Notes: a model not told the origin generated them from the sequence alone. Positions 44,035 to 58,892 are shown, counted from the stretch's first letter. The stretch: 60,000 nucleotides of DNA from Tubiluchus corallicola (GCA_030141605.1 JAQGDQ010000037.1:193001-253000), one strand, 5' to 3'. Numbers and translations are program-made.

Positions 44035-47000
44035 CTATTGGTATAGGTTCCCAGTCATCAGACGCCTGCGTTTCGTTAGGGCGCTTTCAGCATAGTGACC
44101 GCCTATGCCCTGCGAGTGTTGCCCGACATACAAACCTTGAGGTGATGGTTCTGGGGAAGGGACAGGATGCTTGCGTTTCTGACCAGCGGGACTGTCCAAC
44201 ATTGTCTGTAAAGTGGAACAAAAATCAAATAAAATAATAGGCACTGAACTCAGGGCGTAGCCAAGGGGAAGCAAGCACACAAAAAAGGTACAGTGACACA
44301 TACCAAACAATTTTTAGCACATTCATTATTCATTACACATTTTAATTTTGTGTTTAAAATCAAAACACGAGGAAGTACATACTTGTCATTTTGTATTTAC
44401 AATTAAAACACAATGATTATGTAGAAAACAGTAAACTCAGTGAAATATTGCCTAATCCTAATGGCAGGCATTGATAATTACATTGTTTATACTTACTAGC
44501 TCAATACACATCAACAACAACAGATAAATAAACACTAAGTCTGAAAATTTTGAAGATCATTAAAATTGTTAAATATTATTAAGTAGCTACAGTTACTAAT
44601 TTTCTTTATTTACCTTCGCAACAAGCTATTTGCATACTCATTTTCGTACTAAAGTTATTATTAACTGACAAACAATTATTTCAGGTTTTCAAACGGACTG
44701 CTATAACGTACCTGTACTTTGAAAGCCGAGTATTGGTCGTAGGCACTTGGGTTAGCATTTTGCTGAAAAAGGAAATACGCTGAAATTTAATTTTCTTAGA
44801 AGAAATCATTTCATTGCGCTTATTCTAGAATATGTTTCGAGCAATGAATGTTACGCTTCGGTACAAAAATTAGAATTGGATACCATCTACAACTGTCGTG
44901 TGCAAAATAAATTATTATCCATGACTAGTGACATCACTCACCCACTATATTAACAACTGAGGCATAGGATCATCCCACACTATGAAAAGTGGCCATCAGG
45001 CAATGCACACAAACTGATACATCAAATCTTTACACACACTTCTACTTTAGTAGACAAAGCGTTTCAATTTCTAGTTTGACATTTTTAGTATGATAATTTT
45101 TAATTTTACACTATTGTTGCCACACTGCAAGCAATTTTCTTTTATGAGTTAAACATTTTTATACTATCCAACCATCTATCCAGAACTGCTTAACTCCTAC
45201 TAGTAAACTAAAATAATATGTATTTGACAAAAGTAAATGACTGTCAACATAGTAAAAAGATGCTAGATATTTGCTAGATGCAAGTGCCTTTGAATCACTA
45301 AAAATTAAATCAAAATGATGATAATCCTGAAAATAGTGTTGATGTGTTGATACACTAACAAACACTATTTTAATCAAAAATATGGAATCAAAAATAAGGT
45401 CACCACTATAAATCTAATTACTGCTACAAAGAAATTACATAAAAGTAGGACAGACAGAAACAGGTACTATATATTGTAATACATAAAGATACCTCTATTA
45501 AATGACTTTGCTCCAATGTTCCCTTTACACCATTTGTCTGAGCCATACTTAACGTGTTTTGTATTATAGCTTGATTTAAGCCTTTCTCTTGCGCATTTGC
45601 GCTACCGGCTGTTAGATTTAACAACAGTTTATGTGCATCTGTTAAACTTTGTGATGGAGACGTCGAAACAGGAGAAGCCAAGTGTCCCGGTATCTGTCCA
45701 ACACTAGTATAAGCACTGCCACTTGGAACTATACTATTAGCATGCGCTAACAATGGGTTTCCATTTAAAAATGCTAATGTCTCAGTGCCATTAACAGGTC
45801 CATGTGGTACATTATCAGAGCTAGGTAAACCGTGCAGCGTGGGACTGAAACACGTGGGGCTTGTAACCTGAGATAGTGAATGGAGTCGACTGACAGACTG
45901 CCCAAGAAACGGCTGACCAGTGGTCAAATGTGGAATGTTTGTATTAACAAAGCCAGCAGCAGCTGCAGCCGGATAACTAGTCAGTTGATGCGCAATTCCG
46001 GGCAAATGAATTGGCTTCATGATATTGCTATTCATTGCAGGGTTACCCTGCTGTTGTAATAAAGCGCTTATGACAGCTTGCTGAGCGGCAATAATTTCTT
46101 CGAGGTTACTCCCGGCCGTCGACTGCACTTCTGGTTGAGGTGGAGACAAAACTGGCACATTTGCAGTACTGGCATTTGTTAAATGTGTGGCACCAACAAT
46201 AACAGAAGAGGGTAGCACCATTCCTGCTGGTGCAGCCACTTGCGACTTGATGAGGTGTGATTTGCTGACTCCATTTTGTTTGTTTACCTGAAATACAAAT
46301 TCGTGAATAGTGTCTACTCTCATATGTATCTGACAGTTTTCAGAATGGCATAATAGCCAACTTGTGCTTGTATTTTTAAAATGTAAACTACTTTTAAATA
46401 GTATAACATAAATATTTTAAACGAGGATTTAGAATGTCAGTGCTTTACTACTCTTTGAAAATAAAAATGATGATGATGATGATGATGATAATGTATGTCG
46501 CCACCTGCAAGGTATCTACGTCATGTATTGTCAAACTAAATCATTTATAATTTAACATAGAACCTGGCTAAATTGTAGTCTAGCCATGGAATCAATTAGA
46601 AAGTTACTCTTTTTCAATTTAGAAGGTATATCTGAACATATTACTAAGTATGAACAAATAAATCATACGAAGTTTTTTATGTAAACACTTCAGTAAAAGC
46701 TTTTAATTTTCCAAGAAAGTTTTTGATATTTCATTGCGATGGCATTTTACTAACAGTTTGTTATCAGTGCCAGTTACTGGTTCTCCTTGATCTTACACTA
46801 TTGTCTATTTCAGCTCATGTGATAGTCATACCTAACCATAATCATACCTTGAGGTGTAGTGTACAGCCCAGTGTTCAAGGTGTCAAGATTGGTGGCCAAA
46901 GTTAAGACTGATACCGAGTCTGGACAGTGAACACCCTCCATCCTTGCCCTGGGGTTTCATTCGCCATTTTGATTCTACCTGTTACCTTTTAGGAGGAGGT

Positions 47001-48244
47001 GTATATACGCTCGAACATGACTAAGATATTTCAGTAATTCATCTCAGAGGCTTAAGCTTGATAATGAGCTAGGTTCTAGTCTCGCCACAACTATTATCTT
47101 CAAGTGGCTAATGGCTTCAAGTTATCTTCACATGCTAACAGGATTCCGGTTTTAATACATCAAATTTTATAAATAAATCTGATTTTCTATTACTGGATTA
47201 ATATAATCGCTCTTGGCATCATGAATTAATTGACTTTGTCATCATACCTGTTGACTAGGTTGAAGAGGCTTGGCCGATGATTGCACTTGATGTATTGCAC
47301 TGTTCATTAACATATCACTTAACTGACCAGGTATACTGGCTCTATGCTGCTGTGCTATACTTGCTGGCAATTGCTGCTGATGTAGCAAGGTTGGCATTTG
47401 CGGTAAAGCTGGTGTTGCGCTCTAAAAAAAACGTAAGAAAATGACAAAAACATTTAGGTAAGTACAGATAATTAGGTGAAACGACTCTATGTAGTCACTA
47501 TACACTTTAATTTTTCTCTGATCTTAGCAGCCTCCTCTTACACGAATCAAAAGGGATATTTGGCAATTCTTTTCTGTGACAAAGACAGAAACTCTAGAAA
47601 TCAGGTTCAAAATTAGCCTGGTATGAGGCCCTTCAATCACCAACTGAAGTTCAGCACCACATGGATCACAATGTTCTCTCATTATAAACAATGTAATTTT
47701 TCAACAAGGTGCAGCACTTTTTCGTCACTCACGGCTATGGGCCGTGAGAGACTACAGCAATGCTAGATCTCCGACTTGCCAATGGATTTTTCTCTGAAGC
47801 TATAGAGGTCCCTGAAGAAAGTAGCAAAAGCAGCAAAGCTTACTAGTACAGTAATTCTTTCCAGATTTTTGTCTAATTCGAATAAAAGAATTGGCCAATT
47901 CTTTAGTTCATCTGTATCAATTTTCATACATTTTCCTTTGTTTGTTAAAAAAATATAGAAAACGTAAAGTGTATAGTGACTTATGAGACACCTTGTATTA
48001 AGGTAAATACTTTCATATTTTATAAAGTTTAACATATCAAAGTGATCACTCTTCATAAAAATAAAAAATTATTTGAATATACCAAAGATTAATTATATCT
48101 GTAAAACTGCATTTCTTGTTAGAGTAAAATACCAGTGAGCATGTAATACAACGACAGTAATTATTCACATATCTGAAATGAAATAACTACTCAGTAAGGC
48201 TTACTGTAAAAGTATGGCATGTGCTATAAATGAGGAAGAAATAT

Positions 48245-48285
<41 letters not shown>

Positions 48286-51200
48286 TGTGTGTGCGTGTGC
48301 GCGCGTGTATGTATGTATAGGCATATATAGATTATGTACATGTGTTTGTGTGTGTGTGGTGTGTGTGCGCGCATGCATGCATGTGTATGTATGTATAGGC
48401 GTATATAGATAATGTACATAGGGACATTAAAAACACCGTATGAAAATACTAAATTTATAAATAACATTATTTGAAAAGGTTCTGTTTAACACATAAATTA
48501 ATGTCCTTGAATGGTACACATTTACTATACAATACGATCACATGATGGCAGCACTAGCCATACCACGTAGTCATCATATCTAAAGGTTCATGCAGTTTAA
48601 CTTTTCTCATGCTTGCTGCAGCACTGAGTAACCATCACATTTTTATTGGACAATGGACACCATTAGCTTTTAGGTAAAGTCATAGGCATTTACAATATAT
48701 CACAAGCTATAAATGAAAGTGATATTTTCTGCATGACAAATTATATAAATGATAATCTCATCTAATATTCACAACGTGTTAAAAAGATGTTTTATGTTGC
48801 CGAAACTTGCATCTAGCTATAACCTGTTTAACAGCATAATCATATAATTTGTATAACAGCAAGTATAGCAGTATAACATTATAGCTGTGTAATAGTTTTC
48901 AATAAGCCTTTTCACATTTCCAGGAATTGATGATGGCTGGAAAGCCCAAAAGCTCAAAAGTCAAGTGTACCAGACACTGCACTTGTGTACACTTGACAAC
49001 ACCTCGCAGCCCAAGCTATTGTAATAGTAACAGTTTTAATACTAGTTCATTTTTTCTTGTTCCTAAGCAACATCCTACTAATAAATCACTCTACACACAG
49101 ACTAATGCATAGTTAAGTAAAGTCCACTGAAGGTACTGAAATGATGTAGCAGACGACTTTGCTCTAAACACATGTCGTGTGACAGTTGTAGTTAAGACAT
49201 ATTGGCAACCGCACGTGCGCACAAGGAAACTGCGAAAAGGCTTATTCCTGTATAAAACATATTTTGAGTTGTTTAGCATGTGTCAGTTTGTTCAATATGC
49301 TATTAAATAACTTCTATATTCAGGTAATGTGTAAAAGTTACAAATTGAAACATCTCTGGGCACACTCTGCTTACCTGTAATAGCGGATTGTGCAATTGTG
49401 GTGGTAGTCCAGGTGCAATGTATGCACAGCTTCCTTTGGGGTTCAGCAACACATCTATAAAACAATTAAGAATAAAGATGAAAAAATAAAAATTAACACA
49501 AAATTTTTAATCAACTATTCATCACACACAAACTGTTATGCTACTGTTCAAAATGTGTGTAACGTTTTAATTTTAAGTTCACTTTACTAAAATTCAAGTT
49601 CATTTTATGGAAATTTCAGTTCATTTTATTGAAATTTAAGTTCATCTTACTATGTATTGAGATATTAATAATGATAATTAATAATTAATATTAATATTAA
49701 TAATTTTCTATCATCACCCATGTCATATTTGTGCCGTATCTGAACTTGACTAAAATTCCAATATGTAATGAATGGCAGGCATTTGCCTGCAGGTAAAGTG
49801 TAATGGCGCACTATAACATACACCTTGTGGAAGTAACCTAATGTTGTTTGTTCTCACTGTGTATACAGGCTGGTGTAAAAGTCCCGATAAGTGTATAATA
49901 AACACCAAATGGAAATGGTGCTATGTCAGCAAACATAACTTTGACCACAGTAATGACTACAGTAAATGATGACTCCACATGCCTCAAATTATGTAAATCT
50001 GTTTAAACTGGTTTCTTCAAATGGGCTACTAGAATTTTGATGAACGAACTGAGAAACTTAGTTTATACTTTACTGTTTAGCAGGCAGCTATCTGTGATTG
50101 GTCAAACTGGGTAATTCATTACCTACGTGAAATTATATCCCGACAAATGGCTCCTTCACTGCACAAAAAATACACAGTTTTTTCTTCATCAAATAAATCC
50201 TTTATAAACGATAAAAATTTCATAGTGCTGATGCTTATAGTTTGAAATGCACAATGTACTTTTAATGCGCATCACCACCAATTTTTAATTTATGCACAAC
50301 CAAGTTATGATTTATTTGACTAGAAACTAAAAATCTAGATGTCAAAAATTTCTATGCGTTCGTATCTAACAGTCGTCTTCTCACATTTTATAACAAATTT
50401 GGCTACTAAATCATTACAAGAATTATGCAGTGTAGTGACTTTCGAGTAATCTAATTATTTAGACACATGTATTGTATTGCTATGAAAAATACACACACAT
50501 ATTTTTTCCTTTCTGCCATTAGTGCATGTACCAGATGAACATTCTGACATTCCGAATTTGCTGTCACCAGATCAACAGCATTAACTGTCAACCAAACCGC
50601 ATGCATGTGCATGCACCTTTAGTCAATAAATGCCTACGAACATTTAAAGCTTGCAAGCATGAAAACAGACTATCACAGTTCTGCTGCTTTCACACTTGAA
50701 CACCCAGGCTTTTGTCACTTTCAGAAAGCAAAACGGTGCAGCTCACCCACTCACAATGAAGTGCCAAGAGTATATTTATGTAAAAGCTCTAAAGTAAATA
50801 ATGTATGACAGAAACTCTTGTGTGTCTAACATACGTCTCTTATTCATTCCAGCACTGGTTGATAGTCCTGTGGTAATACCACTGTAAGTTAGTAAAATAA
50901 ATTTCTGTTTCAAATATGTTCACAAGAGACTAGTTTAGTGCACTTGACGCTATTTTTTCACATTTCAATTAATATAACCATTGAGGTGACTGCATATAGT
51001 TCCTTATCAAGTATATAAGTTCAGCAAACACTTGGAAAGCCTTGCCTATCAAGTGATGAAGTTCACTACCTCCCGTATATTCAAAATTAGTGGACTACCC
51101 GAAAAGGGAAGTACTAGATAAAACAAAAACATATGACAAACATCCATCTAAAACATTGCTGTCTTTTTTTACTTCTCTGCAATCAACATTCGCCATATCT

Positions 51201-54200
51201 TACCGTCTTTTACTGTGCAACATCAGGTAGAACATAACATGTTATAGATTTTTAATTGTCTTTTTATGCAAAATAGCAACTGCAAAAAGCATTTTACGCC
51301 TGCTTCTCTAGCTCGCTATATGCAGTTTGCGTGAATAGCTAATAAGGCAAAATATTACCATTGATTCTATTGCTTTTGCTGCACGTCTAAGTTTACCTAG
51401 GTGAGAAATAGTAAACCCCAAAATGGCAAACTCATCATCCCATAGTACTTTTACAGCATCAAAAGGTCATAAAGAGCATCATATGTCAAGGAGGAAAAAC
51501 AGTGCTGAGGCACAGCGTTTTAGTTCTTAGGGGGCATACAAATGGAGAATAATATTGACAATAATATTGTACAATACCAATGACAATAATATTGTACAAT
51601 ATTCAGCATAGTATGTTATTACTGTTTGTGTGTTATGCCACGTTAGACTGATGTATGATTTGCAAAATATTTATTTTATTATATGCATATGCAAAAGCAA
51701 GCATTGATATTCACATTATAAAGGCAAAATAAGTGGTAGTTTACAGGTACTTCAAACATTGGGCACTTTACACAATTTGAAACTGCCAAGGATTAGTCTT
51801 GCCACTTGTAGAGGCCAGTCATTTTCGTATGTTGTCCCACAACTTTGAAACCAGCTATTCCTACATGTCAAAACGTCTCCACCATTCCTGTTTTAAATCT
51901 CATCGCAATCTGAATATTTTAGTTGTTTCTGTAAATTACAGTCACCTGACTTAATTTGGTTTTAATTTGTGTAGCGTAACATTTTTTTAGTGCTGTGATC
52001 TTACTGTTACTTTTTAACTGTGTAAAGTGGACTAGCCATCGGGGAAGTCAGGCTCATAAATTATTATTAATTATTATTATGAACAGCTATTTTTTATAAA
52101 TTACAAAATAAAGGCCAAAAGTAAAAGTTTCAAGCAGTCTGTCATTAGCATACAATCAGTGCATGAATTTTCTCTTTCTCTCTACTCATACACAATAAAT
52201 TCAGATCAACTAATACACAACAATTCGAGTTATAATGATTTCACAAGCAAAAAATGAAATACAAGTTTGACACAAGTGGAATACTAAATAAAAAGTGATT
52301 AATTAAAGCTAAATCTGTTTTTTTTGTATTCAAATTTGTTCAGAAAACTATTTGGATAACTAAGTGCAACTTTTTAACATTCAAAATGTTTGAAGTTTTG
52401 AGAATCAGTACGTCAGCTGTCAGAATATGACATAATATGGCACAATAATATTATAGCTGCGATGTTTTCGGTTTGTGAACATTTTTAGGCACACCGTAGT
52501 GCAATTGAAACATTACTGAAACACTGTTATGCCATTTGCATAAGCAATAAGTACATTTGCAGTCACTGGTGTCTATCTAGACTAATTGTCTCCCTACTGG
52601 CTTCTAATTACAAAACTTCTGCACACTTAAGAGGCTTCAACACTAATGAATCTCAGTGCAATCAAGTAAATAGATCACTGGGAAGCATTGAAAGACTAGG
52701 TCACTCAAGCAGAGCCAAACATCCAGTAATTGTGATACCATTAGTAATCGAATACTGATATATTTAAACTCAACCAAGCACATAATTGTTGTTGAAAGAG
52801 CATACAGATTATCTGTACCGATAACATGGTGTGATATCACATTTCTTCAAACTGACATTAATCGGCATCAATCTTAAAAAGCTGCTAAAACAATTTTGGA
52901 ATTTATAACAAATTAAACCTAACATCAATTTTATTAAAAAGGAAGTGGCAAGAATTTCAGGCTTTGAAACAATTTCATTTCAAAAACTCTTTTCAATGTC
53001 TCCAGCCACCTTCCTAGAGTTTACAAAGTCTTTCATACAATTTTACTAAATGCAAGACTCATCATTCATCAAATCTCAATATTAATCAGGATACACTGTC
53101 TCATAAAGTTAAATACAAGTGAAAACTTTACTACAGATGTGTCGGCGGAAAGCTAAGCCCCTGTGAGTAGTTACTAAGCTTCTTATGCAATTCATCTAAT
53201 CCTTGAAACCCCAAAGATGAGGAGCTAAACACTGACACAGATTGTCGACTTGTCTTTCCACAGAGACACCTTATGGTATAAAAAATTATTCAGTACATTG
53301 TTAACTTACTTCGTTTATTGTTTTGCGTGGTTTTTGTAGCACCGTGTTTTTGCAGTATGTTCAACAATGCTTGTTTAGTAGCTGAAAAAATACAAAGTGT
53401 AATTTAGTTAATGAAAAACACCAATGCATGAACTGGCTAAATAAAAAATACTAAATTTCAAATACAATTTGCAAAAATTGAGGATTTAATTAACATACAC
53501 AGATTGGAACTGCATAACTAAACTGAATATGTTGCAACACGAGTTTACAAAAAATTAGCAATTACGTAAGACAGAGGCACAAAAAAGGGGAAAACTTTGG
53601 CTTCATTGGAAGAAACAAAGAATCACCCATTAATGACAATCTTTCCATTGGTGAAACTTAAGGAAAAGCAATTAGTTATACAAATGTAGGCTCCAATGGT
53701 ATCACAACTTTATTTTTTATTTATTTATATTTAAACCGCTCCCCCTTTCTGGGGGCATTATATCTATATTTATAAATTACATAGTGATGTGGGTTGGGAA
53801 ATGTGCACAAAATAGACATGCTAATGAAGGCAAATAAAATCTAAATCAATCCATATTCTGATGCAATTTTAATTTTTTTAACTTTTGTTTGTTGAAAAAA
53901 TGAACCATTAACTTAGTTATCATAGAGTAAAAATTACCTGCAAAATACTAACTTATAAGCGTAATAAAAATACACTAGTTGGGTAAAACACTTAAGCAGC
54001 TGGCCATGGCCTTTATATGGATTCCAAAGTGACAGCAACACACGAACTTTTATTTAGACAATATAATAAATGAGTAATGCACATCTTTACTTTCCCATTA
54101 GTGTAATTAGGGGTCTTCCATTCGAGGACTGCCCAATCCCAAGTCAGGACAAGTGCAATTAGTTCTATGAATACCAAGATTAGTATACTCATAACTAACA

Positions 54201-56491
54201 ATGTATTAATAAAAGTGACATTTTTAGAATTAGCAAAAACTTTCACATACATTTACCAACTGCAAACTCCAAGTTAAAAAGCTCTAGTTCAGAAAAGGTC
54301 ATACGAAACATAACATGTGATCTGTCTATTGTCAAAATGTTTGCCAGTCGCTACATTAATTTTGCATATTTATACTCACCTCTTAAAACCTATTATTAAG
54401 ATAGGATAAAATAATATTAGTAATTCCATCCTTCTCTCAGTTTGGAAGCATCTATTTAACCAAGTTTTAGAGGAAAGCCAGAGCGAGGTTTAGGATTAAA
54501 TTTGCACCCAATCTTACAATCCCCCATGCTACATGACTTAAATTGAAACATGGGATTAAGACCCTTAAGTGTACCACTTGTCTTCTGGACATCTGAAGCC
54601 AGCTCTGTCAGAGTATGTATTTGTGGCTCAGGTTCGAAGTGTGATGATTAAGCATGATTAAGCATAGAAACACTGTGGCCGCCAAGCTTTAAAGAATTAG
54701 CACAAAAATGAAATTTCCAACCGTATTGTACAAAAGAGAAACTAATATTGTGACAATGTCTTATTAATACAGATAATGCAGCTCCATTCTTAAGGACAGA
54801 AAGCATAGGCCAATTCCTGGCAGAAAACAGCATTAATATGGTTATATTACAATAATACAACAATAAAAACCAGCAGTCTGGCAATATATATAATTTCCAG
54901 TGGAACCTACTAACCAACAGCTGTATTTAATAGAGTGAGGGGAATGGCCAAATAACCTAATGTGTGCCTGGTAACAAAGTTAAGCAAATGGACCTGTTGG
55001 ACCTGGTTAGTAAATGCATTGGTGAATGCTGGCAAATTGGTCTTGGGCTGTTTCATCACATGTACTTTCTTGCAGCTTCCTTTATTGAAGAGGGCTACAT
55101 GAACATTTAAAAGTGGCTAAGTGCTTTTTAAATGGGAAAATTACTTACTGACATGCTACTACAATTCCTGTGCAATTCATCTCAGAAGAATACCGCTAAT
55201 AAAGAGAAAGGGGTGGGTCCAGCTAGAACCACAACTACACTAGGAGCTACCAACTGCTCCAATGTATTGTAGTATGTTAAAAAATAAACACATGCAAAAA
55301 ACTGGTAAGGCACTGTTCAAAATAGCTGGTGCAATAAACTCACGCTAAATGGTCTTTATAAAATATGGGCTCAACAAGGTATTAAATGCAATGGAGGTTC
55401 AAAAGTTCAAAGTACTTTGTATTATAATTTATGCCTGATTAAACAACGATAAGAATAGACTACTACAGGTTTCAGAAAGTAAGTGGTATTGTTGAAAACG
55501 AGTATTTGAGAAAATGCACTAAGAAAAAACAGCGGGGTTGTAAACTATCAAGGTCAAGAGAATAACAATAAGAAAATTTAATTTTAATAGTAAAGCTATT
55601 ACATTCTACATCTGGTTTTATAGTTTCCTTTATTACAGTGTAAAAACCTGCGCTGGTGGTATAAGCTTGATTCAAAATCATAAAACTAAGACGATTCCTC
55701 ACTAATGGGGCTACCCATGAATAGCAAATATATGCAACCGATGCTATATAATTGGAATTTAAAACAATGATTGATCAGCATTTTATGAAATTTATAATTA
55801 TTCCTAATTTGGCCCTAACTTCAGCTCCAGCTTTTGGGTCTCATAACACAAAACATCTGCATTATGTGTAACACTTCAATAAACATGGCTCTAAAAACCT
55901 TTATTACTGCCAGTGTCAAATCACAAAAGCAGGTAAACACCGTTACACGTTACCACGTGACGGAGACGCGCCAGGTAAGATTAATTACACCAATCTCCTT
56001 AAAAACCATGATTGATCGGTGCTCTCCAAACCAGTCCAATTCATCACAGCTTTACACCGTCTTGCCATTAACTTAATGCCATCTCATCCGATTAATATTT
56101 CAGTAAGTAGTACTTCTTGCGTGATTATCTCTTCCACCCGAGCGAAAAAAATCTGTTTATTATTTTGTCAAAACTTGGCGTATCGGCAAGTAGAGAAAAA
56201 ATCCCCAGAGATGCAGTAAAATATGATTAGCTAAAACAACTCGTTGAAATAAACGTATTTTTGGTAGAAATCAAATTAGTTCGTTCACTTAGTACAGTAT
56301 CTTAGGAATAACAGCTTAAGTGGAGTATTCACAGAATTAATAAATTTATGTATAATTTAGTAAAGAAATTGCATAATTTGATACAAACCTTGAGGGGTGT
56401 TTGCTGCATTAAGTAACTGGGATGCCTCAATCTGTCTCGAAGGTTTTGGCACTGGGTCAGGAAGTAAAGCACCCCTCTGAATTCCATGTGT
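44035..56491 (-). CDS. RAVER: RAVER homologue (PTB-binding ribonucleoprotein), C-terminal 481 residues in seven exons
   Basis: In transcript order: 56491-56389, 53381-53310, 49454-49375, 47421-47248, 46287-45493, 44762-44712, 44205-44035. All junctions are GT-AG and phases agree to TAG. The first exon ([15 protein letters not shown]) matches the stretch just after RRM3, and [12 protein letters not shown] the leucine-rich LLLNP segment. The last exon ([15 protein letters not shown], then [19 protein letters not shown] and KRRRL) matches the conserved tail of vertebrate RAVER1. The middle is low-complexity, Gln/Ser/Ala/Pro-rich, with a 265-codon exon containing [18 protein letters not shown]. 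Known role: nuclear RNA-binding co-regulator of polypyrimidine-tract-binding protein in splicing. The three RRMs are not seen and must lie upstream. The 265-codon frame also reads on past both splice sites; those ends are intronic. Confidence 0.9.
46467..46492. repeat. (GAT)n microsatellite
   Basis: Eight GAT/GATAAT-type triplets in a RAVER intron. Confidence 0.9.
48240..48420. repeat. GT/GA microsatellite with an internal tandem duplication
   Basis: (GT)n, (GA)n and GTGC tracts are followed by two copies of a block containing GTATGTATGTATAGGC, then ATATATAGAT and ATGTACAT, about 85 bases apart. Cys/Val- and His/Thr-rich frames here are artefacts. Confidence 0.92.
49455..53309. other. large RAVER intron
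   Basis: AT-rich sequence between the VLLNPKGSC exon and the LLNILQKHG exon. Besides a LINE remnant, a repeated AAATTCAAGTTCATTTTA motif near 49580-49660 and an AATATTGTACAAT duplication near 51550-51605, no gene was seen. An exon of RAVER here cannot be excluded, but phases join without one. Confidence 0.55.
51755..52080 (+). mobile_element. decayed LINE 3' end
   Basis: Plus-strand translation gives [20 protein letters not shown] and [16 protein letters not shown], the degenerate end of a LINE reverse-transcriptase ORF in which a TGA replaces the usual Trp of LWNSLP. It is followed by a UTR-like stretch and an ATTATTATTA tail at 52061-52080. A dead copy in a RAVER intron. Confidence 0.6.
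53726..53770. repeat. CCCCC/GGGGG hairpin next to a TTTATT tract
   Basis: TTTATTTATTTATATTTAAA is followed by GCTCCCCCTTTCTGGGGGCA, a short strong stem-loop. It may be the end of a retroelement. Confidence 0.4.
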
Positions 56492-57362
56492 CTGGAACAA
56501 CAATGACACTTAACTATTTTTTGCAGCAGCAATTTTAAATTCACACTTCTGTAATTGTGCAGATGTGTAATAACAATACATTATAACTGGTTCCTTAAAA
56601 AGTTTCATTAAAATCTGTTCTTCAAGGAATACAAAATTCTAAAACTGTTTGCATTCAGCATTCAAATTCCATATTGTACAGAAGTCATTATGAACAAAAT
56701 TTATTAATTTAAAAATGTTGAGTAGTGTTTTTGTCACACGTATCACATCATCAGAAACCAAAAGATAAAATAATATAATCAGAGTTTAAACAGAAATTGT
56801 TAATCTGGCTAAAACTAGAGAGTATAATTTTTAAGGTATCTGAAAATAATGTACTTCCTAATATTGCATTTGCACAGTGAAAATAAGTCCAAAAACGTTT
56901 TTAACATATCATTCTTTCAAAATTATGCATAAAAAATTAAACCCACCTTCCTAAAGTAAACTAATTTCATACGAAAAATGCGTATCTTTTTATTGCAGAA
57001 CAAAATTAGAAAACTAATATTAGCTGTGTCATAATCGATAAAGTTGCTAGACCCATAATATATTTACGATCAGTGCAAGACTATGGTAGACAAAAGTGAT
57101 ACATAACTCTGGAAAATTAATGTCATTAATGCAAACAATGTAATGACAAAATTACGACCTTGCCTGATTTGCCATGTGTACTTCCTTTCGTAAATTACTT
57201 TCTGCTCCCGAATACAAAAACAGGCAATCTAGCAAAAATTGCAAAATTCAAAATGACATGAACAGTGGCGTCTCATCACTCTCGCTTATTCTGATTTGCT
57301 GACTGAATAATGAAGTAATCTCGTTTTAATCTTATACTGTAAATTTTAAACGTATTTTAGAC

Positions 57363-57445
57363 ATCAGTTAGTCAGTCAGTCAACCAACCAACCAGCCAAC
57401 CAATCATTCAATTAGTCAAATAATCAATCGGTCGATCAACTGATA
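57363..57445. repeat. degenerate tetranucleotide (GTCA/ACCA/ATCA)n
   Basis: AGTCAGTCAGTCAACCAACC continues through CCAATCATTCAATTAG to AATCAATCGGTCGATCAAC. Confidence 0.85.
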
Positions 57446-58892
57446 AATCAGTGTAAACGTGAGACACAATGTTTAGTAAAAGGCTTCCTTATTTAGACAC
57501 ATACAACTGCTTGGAAAGGTTTCATAATAACAAACTAATTTGATTATCTTAATTAAAATGTCCTATTATTTTAATTCCTTGCTGGTAAGTCACCGTATAG
57601 ACATGCAATTTTCAGTTGCACAAGTAAAAGTTACAAAATTTGTAAATAACCAAAGTCTGTGAGAGTGGGCAGACGTATGCAACTAAAAATTGTACAACTA
57701 AACGTAGCAATCTGGGCCCAAACTTTTAGTTGCGTAACTGTTTTGCAAAACTGCAACGTACTGTTTTCAATGAGAGCGCACAGACACGCAAATTTTAACT
57801 GATCAACTTCTAGCCAAACACAGTATTTAAGTGTCTGGTCGATCACTCAAGCTCCCATACTCCAGTGCCCTGGGCTTCAATTGTACTTTTCAATTGTAAT
57901 TCAATTCAATTCACGGAGCCAGTTGGGCAATTTAAAATTACACGCCTACGCGCACGATTTTGGCACTATAGTAAATTTCTGCAGCTTTTAGTTACGCACT
58001 TTTTTGTTACGCAACTGAAAATGACACGTCTGTGAAGGGCCTTACTGAGTGTAGACATGAAAATCCTGCTAGTAGTTGACAAAGTAGTAGGGTGTTTTCC
58101 ACCTCAATGAGTTTTAACATTATCAATGCTGGTGTACTACACACGTATGTAAAGGCGGAATTGGCCAAATCACTATAATTGCGTGGGGTCACTTAAGCAT
58201 AAACATGCACCGCTCGTACGTTATTGACATTACTACGAGGATAATAACCAAAAATACCGGATTGAGCACAGATCATAATTACAGCATAGCAGGGAATAGC
58301 CGCTCTTATTACTTTCCCCCTTAAAACAGGACGCCATTCGTATAACAAAGAATTGTAACGTATTAGTTTGACTGAAACCGGTACAATTAGTTGAACAGAA
58401 ATGAAGGTTTGCCAGAATATTAGACAGTTTGAAAGGTGAAAGTACAGTTTATGATACATCAATCTTCTTTACTCAATGAAATAACTGTTTGTTTATAAAG
58501 AAAGCAGTGAGTGGCAACATTTCAACTGTTGTCAGTGAACAGCTTAGACAACAGTTGGTATTTTCTTTGGATAAAGCCATGCTTTGATAGCAAACTTAAA
58601 ATGAAATCTATTGTTATAACAGCAGGAAATGTCAAACATTCAAAAACGTTTGATGTGATCTTGTACCATCTGTCAGAAAAGCTTTCAAATTTCACTTGAT
58701 GTGGTGTAGATATTTTTTCAAGCAGTTAGGGCTTGTTCCTATGCATCTACTAGAAGCACGATCATTTGTTTACATTGCGTGAGAAAATTATGTGACTACA
58801 ATGCTGAATGAAGTTTAGCAGATGACTGTAATAATAGTTAAAAAACTTGCAATTTTTTCAATTTTCAATACATTATGTATTTCTATAATATA

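Noticed and set aside
45424-46323. A 299-residue protein starting MRVDTIHEF
   Set aside because: Its first 12 and last 22 residues are intron. The splice acceptor and donor at the two ends limit the exon to 45493-46287, and the start codon is not real.
47725-47752. CTCACGGC/GCCGTGAG hairpin
   Set aside because: An eight-base stem is short enough to occur by chance in a window this long.
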